This document shows, in pieces, positions 28,671-37,013 of a DNA stretch of 64,000 bases. The stretch's first letter is position 1, and the number at the start of each line of letters is the position of its first letter. This stretch comes from Paenibacillus sp. NAIST15-1 (GTDB lineage Bacteria; Bacillota; Bacilli; Paenibacillales; Paenibacillaceae): assembly GCF_001894745.1 (NCBI RefSeq), contig NZ_BBYF01000007.1, forward strand, positions 62,001 through 126,000. Reading direction: 5' to 3'. Under the pieces are notes generated by a model. It was not told where the DNA came from. It did not search any database and was given only the letters and a program-made list of their open reading frames with translations. The translations under genes and the position numbers were made by a program.

Positions 28671-29507
28671 ATGAGCAATCATAACAAATATCTGTATTTG
28701 TATTTGGCCATCTCGTTTGGCGCTTGTTGGGGGATTGGGCTTGCCTATATGCTGTTTGGGGACATTCTGGTTCCGATTACAGGACCTCTCACGCTTATGC
28801 ATCCGCTGACCATCATTGCGCTTTACTCACCATCGTTCGCTGGATTGATTGCGTATTATGCAATGGGCGGTTCAAAGGCAGTGAAGGGCGTGTTCTCCAA
28901 ACTGATTCCTAGAAAACAAGACTTGTTCTGGTTCCCTGTATTGTTAGTAGTCGTCATTTTGTTCGTAGCGACAATGCACTATGGCTCAAAGCTCTTCGGC
29001 ATTCCTCTTCCGCAAATGACATACAGCATTTCTGACATGTTCCTAATTGGACTGTGGAATCTGATTGAGGAGACAGGGCTTATCGGTGGAATCTTTGGCT
29101 GGATTGGCTTTTTGCTTCCTTTTCTTCAAGGCAAATTCAAAAACAATGTTACCAGTTCGCTGCTCACTGGACTCATATTCGGACTTTGGGTGCTGCCAGG
29201 CTACGTGATCTCTTCCTATGAAACTAGCACCTCCTATTTTCTCTACGTTATTCAGCTCATGTTCTTCATATGGTTCCAAAGCTACGTGTTCAATGCAACA
29301 AGAGGCACTCTGCTGTTCTATCTCTTCACGTTCTGGCTGACAGCAACGGGAAGCCGACTTCAGTTCTATTACTTCAACGCGCAAGTACAGATTTTGCAAG
29401 TCAGCTTCTTCTTAATCGCTGCGATCATTATGCACTTCATCTATAACAAGCAGAAAGAAAAGAACAACTATGAATTGCAAATGTCTCCACAATTCATTCA
29501 AGCATAA
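28671..29507 (+). CDS. CPBP-like membrane protein lacking the usual catalytic residues
   Basis: The 278-residue protein starts at ATG after GGGAGG, with about seven to eight membrane helices. It has the layout of CPBP (Rce1-like, Abi) intramembrane proteases: a first motif with the glutamate pair in NLIEETGLIGG and a second helix reading LIFGLWVLPGY. The Arg expected after the Glu pair is absent, and the His of the FGLWH motif is Val, so proteolysis is doubtful. CPBP relatives in bacteriocin and antibiotic loci often serve as immunity or self-protection proteins, which would fit the last place in this operon. The gene is followed by a strong terminator, so I take it as the end of the biosynthetic transcript. 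Confidence 0.7.
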   Translation: MSNHNKYLYLYLAISFGACWGIGLAYMLFGDILVPITGPLTLMHPLTIIALYSPSFAGLIAYYAMGGSKAVKGVFSKLIPRKQDLFWFPVLLVVVILFVATMHYGSKLFGIPLPQMTYSISDMFLIGLWNLIEETGLIGGIFGWIGFLLPFLQGKFKNNVTSSLLTGLIFGLWVLPGYVISSYETSTSYFLYVIQLMFFIWFQSYVFNATRGTLLFYLFTFWLTATGSRLQFYYFNAQVQILQVSFFLIAAIIMHFIYNKQKEKNNYELQMSPQFIQA

Positions 29508-29534
29508 CGGTCTATTCATCGTTTCCAGATAATC

Positions 29535-29598
29535 AAGGATGCTCATTCGTCTTCCAACATGAAGGTATTTACAGCATGTTGACTTATGAGCATCTTTT
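29535..29598 (+). terminator. Terminator closing the biosynthetic operon
   Basis: GATGCTCAT (29538-29546) pairs with ATGAGCATC (29586-29594), extended by AAG/TTT, with TTTT after it. The loop contains a second hairpin, CAACATG/CATGTTG. Confidence 0.65.
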
Positions 29599-29617
29599 GC
29601 TTTGAGCATGTGCTATT

Positions 29618-29639
29618 CATGCTCGACTCATGCTCGACG
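29618..29639 (+). repeat. Tandem 10-bp duplication
   Basis: CATGCTCGACT is followed at once by CATGCTCGACG. It lies between the terminator and the promoter of the phosphopantetheinyl transferase gene, and its meaning is unknown. Confidence 0.6.
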
Positions 29640-29648
29640 GTAATCTTG

Positions 29649-29677
29649 TTGGCGAATACCAACTGGGCAAATATAAT
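29649..29677 (+). promoter_or_regulatory. Promoter of the phosphopantetheinyl transferase gene
   Basis: TTGGCG (29649-29654), a 17-base spacer and a perfect TATAAT (29672-29677) lie about 100 bases before the gene. A small inverted repeat, TTGG/CCAA, spans the start of the spacer. The gene can thus be transcribed apart from the synthase operon. Confidence 0.65.
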
Positions 29678-29775
29678 AGAGACAAGGATGACATAAAAGC
29701 GCGGGAAGAGCATCTGGCTAGCTGGTTATTGAAGATGGGCTTCTAAATGTCATTCAATATATCGGTCAAAAGGTG

Positions 29776-30474
29776 ATGAACATAACGAAAATCGCAGCAT
29801 TTCACTTACCGGAACACATTTCGCCTGCGGAGTATGATGATTTTATGAGCAAGGTTGCACCGCAGCGAAGAGATCGAATTAGAAAATTTAAGTTTGTTGA
29901 AGATGCGTACCGCTCTCTGTTTGGAGAATCTTTGGTTAGAGCAGTGTTATGTAAGGATTACGGATATACAAATGCAGACATACATTTTGAACACAATGAG
30001 TACGGCAAGCCACGTGTCGCAGGAGACAGCGACTTTTCCTTCAACATTTCTCATTCAGGCTGCTGGGTGATGATGATATGGGGGCAAGGAGTGCTTGGCA
30101 TTGATGTGGAGCAAATAAAGCCGATTGACTTGTCGATTGCGCGCCGTTTTTTCTCGATGGAAGAAACGGATGCTCTAATGCAAAAAGCCGACGCGGAGAA
30201 GTTAGACTACTTCTATACACTTTGGACATTGAAAGAAAGCTATATCAAGGCAGCCGGAAAGGGCTTATCTATTCCGCTGGATTCCTTCTCCATCGTTGAC
30301 AATGGGGCAGGGACATTCGAATTGAAGCCGGATAAGGAATCGGTACGCTTCCATACGTTCGAGCTGGAACATGGTTATAAAGCGGCAGCCTGTACAGAAG
30401 GACATGAGCAGCATGAACGATCGCCATCTATCTCATATGTAACGATGAATGATTTGCAGCAGTGGATTCGATGA
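29776..30474 (+). CDS. Sfp-type 4'-phosphopantetheinyl transferase
   Basis: The protein has 232 residues, close to the 224 of Sfp. Metal and CoA binding motifs are clear: GIDVEQIKPID and WTLKESYIKAAGKGL. It transfers phosphopantetheine from CoA to the serine of carrier proteins and should activate the five carrier domains of the megasynthase, the one of the loading protein and the two discrete ACPs. The start is uncertain: ATG at 29776 follows AAAAGG closely, and the GTG directly before it is also in frame. It has its own promoter and shares a bidirectional terminator with the convergent regulator gene. Confidence 0.92.
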   Translation: MNITKIAAFHLPEHISPAEYDDFMSKVAPQRRDRIRKFKFVEDAYRSLFGESLVRAVLCKDYGYTNADIHFEHNEYGKPRVAGDSDFSFNISHSGCWVMMIWGQGVLGIDVEQIKPIDLSIARRFFSMEETDALMQKADAEKLDYFYTLWTLKESYIKAAGKGLSIPLDSFSIVDNGAGTFELKPDKESVRFHTFELEHGYKAAACTEGHEQHERSPSISYVTMNDLQQWIR

Positions 30475-30498
30475 ATAATTGGAAGATAGGAAGAGTTG

Positions 30499-30545
30499 AA
30501 AAGCCGTCCCCAAGTTCGAAGGAGAACGTGGAGTGACGGCTTTTT
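30499..30545. terminator. Bidirectional terminator between convergent genes
   Basis: AAAAGCCGTC (30499-30508) pairs with GACGGC plus T-run (30535-30545). A-rich and T-rich flanks on the two sides let it serve both the transferase and the AraC-type gene. Confidence 0.8.
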
Positions 30546-30553
30546 GTTATGGT

Positions 30554-31570
30554 TTATCGTTTATAGATTTGGCGATAGCGAGCAGGTGTAAGTTGTTCAA
30601 ATTTCTTAAATGACTTAATGAAGTAGCTCGGTTCACTGAAGCCAAGCTCATTGCTAATTTCCGAAATAGACAGATCGGTAGTCTCCAAGATTTGTTTGGC
30701 CCACTCGATTTTGAGATGCGGTATGAACACCGAGAAGTTTTCTCCTGTTTCTTTCGTAAAAATACGACTGAAGTAGCTGGGACTGACATGGCAGAGTGCC
30801 GCCATATCCGTCAGCTTTACGTTCTCGCTCTTGTGTGTATAAATATAATCGAATGCAGGCTGAAGCATCGAGTTGGAGGCATGCATTTGCTGATTTTTCA
30901 TCTTGCTAATTTGATTGTCGATCAGCGTGTTATCCAGTTCTGCCTTGAATGTCTGAATGCTGCGATAGCTATGGTCTGCTAAAAACTCGGATGCAGTCTT
31001 CTCACTATGAAGCGCCTGCCGATACATTTCAATGGTTGTATTTTTGGAAATGGCTTCCTCTACAATGTAATTGCATAGATGATAGAGCATTTCAGAAATG
31101 GTGACAACCTCATCATAGGACAGTTCCGGCAAGGAGCTGTATTCTGGTTCGAGATTCTTGAACTTTCGATTCGCATCCGCATTAGCGGGTCGGTTTACAA
31201 TTTGTTCGAGCTCCATCGGATTGTCACGCAGCTTGACTTGTCCGGCCATTACTGCCCCCATATATTGATTATTCACGATAATCGGAATGGCAATATCGAC
31301 AATGTTAAAGTGGCACAAATAGATATACGGCTTATTCAGCCGAACAGCCTCTAGACCGCCGCGTGCATCGCACTTCTGGCAGTATTGCGACAACGATTCA
31401 TCTTGCCGTATGGCCTGGCAGAAGCTTTGGCAATGACTATGCGCTGTTACTGGGATGCCCTTATAGTCAGTCGTAATCACGGCCATCTTCGTCACTAAGG
31501 ATAGCGAGTCTTGCAGCTGCTGCCATTTTTCCATATCGATGATGCTCTCTAAGCTAAAACGGGAACTCAC
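30554..31570 (-). CDS. PocR-sensor AraC-family regulator of glycerol genes
   Basis: The 338-residue protein starts at GTG, 11 bases after AAAAGGAG. Residues about 10-175 form a PocR ligand-binding domain with its cysteine pattern (HCQSFC, CQKC, LCHF). Residues about 235-338 carry two AraC helix-turn-helix motifs (LTDMAALCHVSPSYFSRIF and ISEISNELGFSEPSYFIKSF). PocR proteins sense small diols or triols such as propanediol or glycerol. The gene is divergent from glycerol dehydrogenase and dihydroxyacetone kinase across about 200 bases, so it most likely controls them. An inverted repeat in that gap is a candidate binding site. Confidence 0.88.
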   Translation of the reverse strand: MSSRFSLESIIDMEKWQQLQDSLSLVTKMAVITTDYKGIPVTAHSHCQSFCQAIRQDESLSQYCQKCDARGGLEAVRLNKPYIYLCHFNIVDIAIPIIVNNQYMGAVMAGQVKLRDNPMELEQIVNRPANADANRKFKNLEPEYSSLPELSYDEVVTISEMLYHLCNYIVEEAISKNTTIEMYRQALHSEKTASEFLADHSYRSIQTFKAELDNTLIDNQISKMKNQQMHASNSMLQPAFDYIYTHKSENVKLTDMAALCHVSPSYFSRIFTKETGENFSVFIPHLKIEWAKQILETTDLSISEISNELGFSEPSYFIKSFKKFEQLTPARYRQIYKR

Positions 31571-31703
31571 GATGACTCATTCTCCTTTTGTTTGCATAGC
31601 TAAATTATAGCATATTTTTCTGGTTGAATGACAAGATAATACCATTCGGCGTACAAATGATAAGAAAATCCGATAAGATAGCGCTTTATTTCGCAATAAT
31701 AGT

Positions 31704-31723
31704 TCAATGATCTGGTTCATTGA
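31704..31723. promoter_or_regulatory. Inverted repeat, candidate operator of gldA
   Basis: TCAATGA-N6-TCATTGA is a perfect 7-bp palindrome with arms 13 bases apart centre to centre. It lies about 50 bases before gldA, beside a TATAAT at 31730-31735. The placement fits a regulator site near the -35 region; the likely protein is the divergent PocR-AraC regulator. Confidence 0.5.
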
Positions 31724-31769
31724 CGGTTCTATAATAAACATATAAATAGCACAGAGGAGGCATTTAATC

Positions 31770-32903
31770 ATGAGAAAAGCGTTTATCAGCCCAGCCAAAT
31801 ATGTACAAGGTGAAGATGAACTGTATAACTTGGGTTATTTCATTCGAACATTCGGAGATTCTGCTCTTCTGATCGCTCATCCAGATGATGTGCAGCGTGT
31901 AAAGCATAAGCTTGAACATACAATGAATAAATACAAAGTTACGTTAGTTGAGAGCGGTTTCACTGGAGAATGCTCTCGTCAAGAAGTAAAACGATTACAA
32001 CAGCTTGCTATTGAGCATAATTGCTCATGTACAATTGGACTTGGCGGTGGCAAAGCGATTGATACAGCCAAATGTGTGGCAGAAGGGGAAGCGCTCATTA
32101 TCGTTCCAACTATTGCAGCAACTGATGCGCCAACTAGCCATTCCGCGGTCATGTACACGCCTGAAGGGGAATTTGACGATTATGCTTATTTCAAGCAAAG
32201 TCCTAGTGTGGTCATGATTGATACGACTGTCATTGCGAATGCGCCAACGCGCTTCCTCGTAGCAGGCATGGGAGATGCGCTCTCCACTTACTTCGAAGCA
32301 CGTGCAACAGCAAGCTCTTATTCGAATGTAAATGCAGGACTGCCTTGTGGTGCAATGGGAGGAGTAGCACCTGCCAAAGGTACGAAAGCAGCACTCGCAC
32401 TTGCGAAGTTGTGCTACGAAACATTGCTTGAAGACGGTGCGAAGGCGAAGATGGCTTGCGATGCGAACTTGGTAACGTCTGCACTGGAGAACATTGTAGA
32501 AACGAATATTCTGTTGTCTGGATTAGGGTTCGAGAGCGGCGGATTGGCGGCAGCTCATGCCATCCACAATGGATTAACTTCACTTGAAGGCACTCACTTT
32601 TATATGCATGGCGAGAAGGTAGCCTTTACAACATTGGTGCAGCTTGTCCTTGAGAATGCAAGCGCAGCAGAAATGAACGAGGTATTGGAATTCTGCGTAA
32701 GCATTGGTCTTCCGGTATGCTTAGCTGATCTCGGTGTAACAAGTGTTACGAACGAGGAATTACAGGCAGTTGCACAGAAGGCGTGCATCCCTGAAGAATC
32801 TATCCACTCCATGCCGTTCCCAGTCACAGAAGAGATGGTCGTATCGGCGATTCGAGTGGCTGATATGATGGGTCAACAATTTAAAGGCCAGAAGGACGTG
32901 TAA
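31770..32903 (+). CDS. gldA: Glycerol dehydrogenase (NAD, metal-dependent)
   Basis: The protein has 377 residues, slightly longer than usual (365-370), and starts at ATG after GAGGAGG. It is an iron-type alcohol dehydrogenase of the GldA branch: NAD motif GLGGGKAIDTAK, AATDAPTSHSAVMYTPEG near the substrate site, and metal ligands in GMGDALSTYFEAR, AHAIHNGL and FYMHGEKVAF. It oxidises glycerol to dihydroxyacetone with NAD. The dihydroxyacetone kinase gene follows after only 3 bases, giving a two-gene route from glycerol to the glycolytic intermediate DHAP. The divergent PocR-AraC gene probably regulates it. Confidence 0.93.
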   Translation: MRKAFISPAKYVQGEDELYNLGYFIRTFGDSALLIAHPDDVQRVKHKLEHTMNKYKVTLVESGFTGECSRQEVKRLQQLAIEHNCSCTIGLGGGKAIDTAKCVAEGEALIIVPTIAATDAPTSHSAVMYTPEGEFDDYAYFKQSPSVVMIDTTVIANAPTRFLVAGMGDALSTYFEARATASSYSNVNAGLPCGAMGGVAPAKGTKAALALAKLCYETLLEDGAKAKMACDANLVTSALENIVETNILLSGLGFESGGLAAAHAIHNGLTSLEGTHFYMHGEKVAFTTLVQLVLENASAAEMNEVLEFCVSIGLPVCLADLGVTSVTNEELQAVAQKACIPEESIHSMPFPVTEEMVVSAIRVADMMGQQFKGQKDV

Positions 32904-32906
32904 GGA

Positions 32907-34667
32907 ATGAAAAAAATATTGAATCAACCGGAAACATTGGTTCGGGAAATGTGTAACGGTATGGTGCTTGCACATCCGGAACTGGAGTTCATCAGCAAAT
33001 ACAAGATTGTCAAGAAAAAAATCGTGAATGAGAACAAGGTTACGTTGATCAGTGGCGGAGGAAGCGGTCATGAACCAGCTCACGCTGGATTTGTTGGACA
33101 AGGCATGCTCGATGTAGCCGTATGCGGTGATGTATTTGCATCCCCATCACAAATTCAAATTTATCAAGCGTTAAAGGCCTCTGCAAGCAAGAAGGGAACG
33201 CTGCTCATTATTAAGAACTACAGTGGCGACATTATGAACTTCAAAAATGCGTCGCATCTAGCCAAAGAAGACGGAATTCAGGTCGATTATGTCAAAGTGG
33301 ACGACGATATAGCTGTAGAGGACAGTCTATACACGGTTGGCCGCAGAGGTGTTGCAGGGACAGTGCTCGTTCATAAAATTGCAGGTGCGGCCGCTGAAGA
33401 GGGCTTGGAGCTTGCAGAAGTGAAGGCGATTGCTCAGCACGCGATCGACAACACAAGAAGTATTGGATTCGCGCTTACCTCATGCACAGTTCCAGCAAAA
33501 GGAACACCAACGTTCCAGTTGAATGACGATGAGATCGAGTACGGCGTAGGAATTCATGGGGAGCCTGGCATTCGCCGAGAGAAGATCGCTTCTGCTAACG
33601 AACTGGCGAAGAAAATGGTTGCGGATTTGTTCCGTGACATGAAGATTACAGCAGGCTCTAAGCAGGAGTTAGCCGTGCTGATTAACGGATTTGGCGGTTC
33701 CCCGCTGCAAGAATTGTACTTGCTGGCGAACGCTGTAGTTCGGGAGATTCATGCGCAACAAATTACTCTTGTTAAAGTATTCGTAGGCAACTACATGACA
33801 AGTATCGATATGGCTGGTGCGTCGGTGTCGGTTATCCGCTTGGATGAACAGCTTAAGCATTACCTCGAAGCAAGCTGCAATACGCCAGCGCTGCAGGTGA
33901 GTGGTTCATTTGAACCAATCCATCCTGAGGAGATGTCCGAAGCAGGAACTGCGAGCCACGAGGTATCTTTTACAGTAGAGACGGACGAGGCCTTCTCGAA
34001 GGTCGAACATAATGTGTTCACGGTTAATAACCTGATCTATCTAACAGACAAGATGAGCGAAATCATTATTGAAAATGAAGTTCCATTCTGCGAGTTGGAT
34101 TCACATGCAGGTGATGGCGACTTCGGTATGAGTGTGGCGAAGGGCTTCAAGCAATTGAAAAGAGAATGGCATGACATCATTGCACATCATTCAGATAACA
34201 TGGGCAGCTTCCTCCATGCTTGCTCGTTAGTTATTATGGAGCATTGCGGCGGCGCTTCTGGCCCAATCTGGGGTTCAGCATTCCGTGCAGCCAGCAAGTT
34301 CGCGGGCGAACGCGTAGAATTGACCGTTTCTGAATTTGCACAAATGATGCAAGCAGTTGTTAAAGGCATTCAAGACACGGGCGAGCGCTCATTTGGAAGA
34401 GGAGCTGTAGTTGGGGATAAGACACTTGTCGATGCGTTGGCTCCATTTGCAGATGCGTGGGTACAGAGTGCGTCTGAGGGCGATGATGTGAAGACTGCTT
34501 CTGTGAAAGCGGCAGAGGCTGCTGTTCAAGGTGCAAAGTATACAGAGACAATTGTAGCTCGTATGGGAAGAGCGGGGGCGGTTGGCGAACGGAGTCTTGG
34601 CTATCCTGATGCTGGTGCCTATGCGCTTGGTGTGATTTTCACAGCGTTGTCCCAAGTGATCAAGTAA
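32907..34667 (+). CDS. dhaK: ATP-dependent dihydroxyacetone kinase (DhaK-DhaL fusion)
   Basis: The 586-residue protein has the substrate domain first (GGGSGHEPAHAGFVGQGMLD; the histidine in GVGIHGEPG would bind dihydroxyacetone covalently as in the family). From about residue 375 it has the ATP-binding DhaL domain (LDSHAGDGDFGMSVAKGF, GGASGPIWGSAFR). The fusion marks the ATP-dependent type rather than the PTS-dependent three-protein system. It converts dihydroxyacetone from GldA to DHAP. It is in one operon with gldA and is followed by a terminator. Confidence 0.93.
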   Translation: MKKILNQPETLVREMCNGMVLAHPELEFISKYKIVKKKIVNENKVTLISGGGSGHEPAHAGFVGQGMLDVAVCGDVFASPSQIQIYQALKASASKKGTLLIIKNYSGDIMNFKNASHLAKEDGIQVDYVKVDDDIAVEDSLYTVGRRGVAGTVLVHKIAGAAAEEGLELAEVKAIAQHAIDNTRSIGFALTSCTVPAKGTPTFQLNDDEIEYGVGIHGEPGIRREKIASANELAKKMVADLFRDMKITAGSKQELAVLINGFGGSPLQELYLLANAVVREIHAQQITLVKVFVGNYMTSIDMAGASVSVIRLDEQLKHYLEASCNTPALQVSGSFEPIHPEEMSEAGTASHEVSFTVETDEAFSKVEHNVFTVNNLIYLTDKMSEIIIENEVPFCELDSHAGDGDFGMSVAKGFKQLKREWHDIIAHHSDNMGSFLHACSLVIMEHCGGASGPIWGSAFRAASKFAGERVELTVSEFAQMMQAVVKGIQDTGERSFGRGAVVGDKTLVDALAPFADAWVQSASEGDDVKTASVKAAEAAVQGAKYTETIVARMGRAGAVGERSLGYPDAGAYALGVIFTALSQVIK

Positions 34668-34723
34668 GAAGCGAGCGAATTAGGAATAGAACAATTTCCG
34701 ACCAAATGGAATACTAGAAAAGT

Positions 34724-34760
34724 AGAACCGGAGTGCAGTCTAGCATACTCCGGTTCTTTT
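34724..34760 (+). terminator. Terminator after the glycerol operon
   Basis: AGAACCGGAGT (34724-34734) and ACTCCGGTTCT (34747-34757) are perfectly complementary, followed by T residues. Confidence 0.85.
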
Positions 34761-34827
34761 CGTTTGGAAGATATTATAATTAATTACAATATATTTGAAA
34801 TGATCTCCTGTATTATCCGTGTTAGGA

Positions 34828-34955
34828 TCGGAAACGTACCACAAAACAAGCCGAAGCTCGTCAGAGCGCGGGGGAACCGATTCATTGGGGTGAAGTCGTG
34901 TAGCGACAGGGGAGTCCACTTTAACCCGAACCCGACAGCTAACCTCGCAGGCTGC
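34828..34955 (+). ncRNA. c-di-AMP riboswitch (ydaO/yuaA leader)
   Basis: The leader holds the conserved blocks of the ydaO-yuaA class in order: CCGAAGC, GGGGGAACC, TTGGGGTGAAGTC, AGGGGAGTCCACTTTA and ACCCGAACCCGACAGCTAAC, followed by CTCGCAGGC. These riboswitches bind cyclic di-AMP and usually lower expression of wall-remodelling or osmotic genes. Here the aptamer ends about 3 bases before the AAAGGGAG ribosome binding site of the CAP-domain gene and I see no terminator between, so control may be at translation, or by a mechanism I cannot see. Confidence 0.9.
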
Positions 34956-34974
34956 AAAGGGAGAGATGTACAGG

Positions 34975-35832
34975 ATGAAGAAGACATTTAAGAAAGTTGT
35001 AATTACAAGTGCGATTGCATTGGCACCGGTTATGGCGGTGAACTCTGCTATGGCAGCACCCGTTAGCCCAGTGCAACAGCCGAATCCAATGATGAACTCG
35101 AATTGTTCAAACCTGGGTATGAATATGGACTTTGATAAAGTATTCCAAGATAACTCGGAATTGAAGCAAATCTTGTCCAAATGGATGGAAGCCATTCAAA
35201 AAGAAATTGGGAATAAGCCAATCGTTCCGCCTCCCGTTCAAAAGCCAGAGGTGGACAAGCCGGAAGTAAATAAACCAGAAGTTGAAAAGCCAGAAGCAAA
35301 CAAACCTGAAGTTGAGAAACCTGAGGTAGAGAAGCCAGAAATCGAGAAACCTGAAGTTGAAAAGCCTGAGGTTAACAAACCAGAAGTAAACAAGCCAGAA
35401 GCTGAAAAACCAGCAACACCTGGTGACAATAAACCAACTGCGCCACAAGACAACAACAATGCGAACAGTGACTTCGCTAGCCAAGTTATCGATTTGGTGA
35501 ACCAAGAACGTGCGAATGCTGGTTTGCAGCCATTGAAATCCGATGCACAATTGAACAAAGTTGCGATGATCAAGGCGAAAGATATGAATGATAACAACTA
35601 CTTTGACCATCAATCTCCAACACTTGGCTCCCCATTCGATCTGATGAGAGCACAAGGTGTCAATTTCAATACTGCTGGCGAGAACATTGCCAAAGGCCAA
35701 CGTAATCCGCAAGAAGTAATGAACGCGTGGATGAACAGCGATGGACACCGTAAGAACATCCTGAACTCCAGCTTCACTTCCATCGGTGTTGCATACTACA
35801 ATGGTGTGTGGGTACAATCATTCACAGGCTAA
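34975..35832 (+). CDS. Secreted CAP/SCP-domain protein with KPEV repeat stalk
   Basis: The preferred start is ATG 34975 (285 aa), which gives a classic MKKTFKK signal peptide with cleavage after NSAMA; ATG 34966 is also possible. After a short helical segment (FDKVFQDNSELKQILSKWMEA) comes a Pro/Glu/Lys/Val repeat stalk, then a CAP domain (about 165-285) with NQERANAGLQPL, YFDHQSP, GENIAKG and WMNSDGHRKNIL, as in YkwD-like proteins. It should be exported and lie in or outside the wall; its activity is not known. The c-di-AMP riboswitch directly before it links it to envelope or osmotic state. Confidence 0.88.
   Translation: MKKTFKKVVITSAIALAPVMAVNSAMAAPVSPVQQPNPMMNSNCSNLGMNMDFDKVFQDNSELKQILSKWMEAIQKEIGNKPIVPPPVQKPEVDKPEVNKPEVEKPEANKPEVEKPEVEKPEIEKPEVEKPEVNKPEVNKPEAEKPATPGDNKPTAPQDNNNANSDFASQVIDLVNQERANAGLQPLKSDAQLNKVAMIKAKDMNDNNYFDHQSPTLGSPFDLMRAQGVNFNTAGENIAKGQRNPQEVMNAWMNSDGHRKNILNSSFTSIGVAYYNGVWVQSFTG
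35236..35410 (+). repeat. KPEV-type tandem repeat in the CAP-protein gene
   Basis: About fourteen units of K-P-E-(V/A/I)-(E/N/D) are coded in near-tandem 15-base steps. The reverse frame across it is open only because of the repeat. Such stalks often differ in length between strains. Confidence 0.8.
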
Positions 35833-35858
35833 CGAGTTAAGTATGTAGATATCACATC

Positions 35859-35892
35859 AAGAACCTGCAGGTAAATGCAGGTTCTTTTTTTT
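35859..35892 (+). terminator. Terminator after the CAP-domain gene
   Basis: AAGAACCTGCA pairs with TGCAGGTTCTT, and eight further T residues follow. Confidence 0.88.
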
Positions 35893-35952
35893 GTATTTAA
35901 TCAGGCGCTCTACAAGAGAATAACGAGGAAATTAACAGAAATGAAGTTGATC

Positions 35953-36786
35953 TTATATGTCTCTGTTGAAGACCGGATTCAGTTTCTTTTCAATGTTATA
36001 CCAATTGTGCCATTCTGTTGTTGGAACGATGAATTCTCTCATTGCTGCACGCATCCATACAGATCGAGCAAAATTTTTAACATTTATGCGTCTACAGCGA
36101 TAAATCACTTTGTCTTCATTGGGCAGCTCAACCTGCATAAGCCACGCGCAATAGGACGTGAACGACAACTTATTAAGCTCAAGCATTGACAAGACGGCTG
36201 TCGCCATGCGTTCATCTTCCTCTGTTCGCAAGATATGATTCGCATGAAGAAGCATGTGCTCAATGGCACTGAGAAGCTTCTTGCATTCCTCTGGGCCAAT
36301 GTGTGGACTGCGTACACAAGCAGCCATGACATCTGCGATGTGAGCTGGAGCATGAGCCCATCCTTTAACTTCTACATAATCGCGATAATCGTTCTCCTGC
36401 ATGCAATAATCAACAACTCGCTTCGCAATGTGTTCATATAAAGGCTTGCTTATATAAGGCTGTTGTTCATCACGCTTCAGAAGCAGTGCGAGTAAGAGGG
36501 CGGAGAATGTACGTTGGAAGACCGAATCGTTCTCAGCAGTCCCAATTCCTTTGAAAAGCATTTGGTCTGATAACGTCTGATGAAGAAGCTCTGTTAGTTG
36601 TCCAGCGGTCAGGATTTTTTGTGTAATAAGCCATTCATATAATATCCCGTATGCAAGATCATCCCTCAATTCAGGATCTGTAGAGCCAAGTAGGCTGACT
36701 ACTTGTTGTACGGCTTCATATTGTTCGATTTCTGTTGGTAGCTCATATTGATGATCCATAATTGAGCGCAGCTGCTGCTTGTCCAT
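35953..36786 (-). CDS. DUF2785 family protein
   Basis: The 277-residue soluble, mostly helical protein starts at ATG after GGGGGA. The central VKGWAHAPAHIADVMAA stretch is the hallmark of the DUF2785 family, and the following helices (LLLHANHILRTEEDERMA) also fit. No catalytic role is known to me; a helical-repeat fold is likely. It is alone on its strand, convergent with the CAP-domain gene, with the feo operon terminator upstream of it. Codon use looks like that of its neighbours. Confidence 0.8.
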   Translation of the reverse strand: MDKQQLRSIMDHQYELPTEIEQYEAVQQVVSLLGSTDPELRDDLAYGILYEWLITQKILTAGQLTELLHQTLSDQMLFKGIGTAENDSVFQRTFSALLLALLLKRDEQQPYISKPLYEHIAKRVVDYCMQENDYRDYVEVKGWAHAPAHIADVMAACVRSPHIGPEECKKLLSAIEHMLLHANHILRTEEDERMATAVLSMLELNKLSFTSYCAWLMQVELPNEDKVIYRCRRINVKNFARSVWMRAAMREFIVPTTEWHNWYNIEKKLNPVFNRDI

Positions 36787-36970
36787 GAAATGAATCCCCC
36801 CATTAAAGATGTTTAGGTATTTGTATTCGCTAATGAATAATCATAAAAAGAATGAGATGATCATTTTAACATGATAGGAAAGAAATGTATATGTAGACGA
36901 ATGGTAATAACGAACGAAATCATGGTTTCTAGCAATACGGTATAGTTAGCAAGTAAGGAGGGAATGAATA

Positions 36971-37002
36971 AGAAACCCCCTGAACATAATCGTTAAGGGG
37001 GT
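36971..37002 (-). terminator. Terminator of the feo operon
   Basis: On the minus strand ACCCCCT and AGGGGGT (36996-37002 and 36975-36981) form the stem, followed by TTTCTTATT. It lies 12 bases past the feoB stop. Confidence 0.75.
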
Positions 37003-37013
37003 GGGCGATAACT

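Noticed and set aside
35107..35817. A 236-codon open frame on the minus strand across the CAP-protein gene
   Set aside because: It is the reverse complement of the KPEV repeat; the sense frame has signal peptide, ribosome binding site and CAP motifs, and the reverse product is low-complexity Phe/Trp/Leu.
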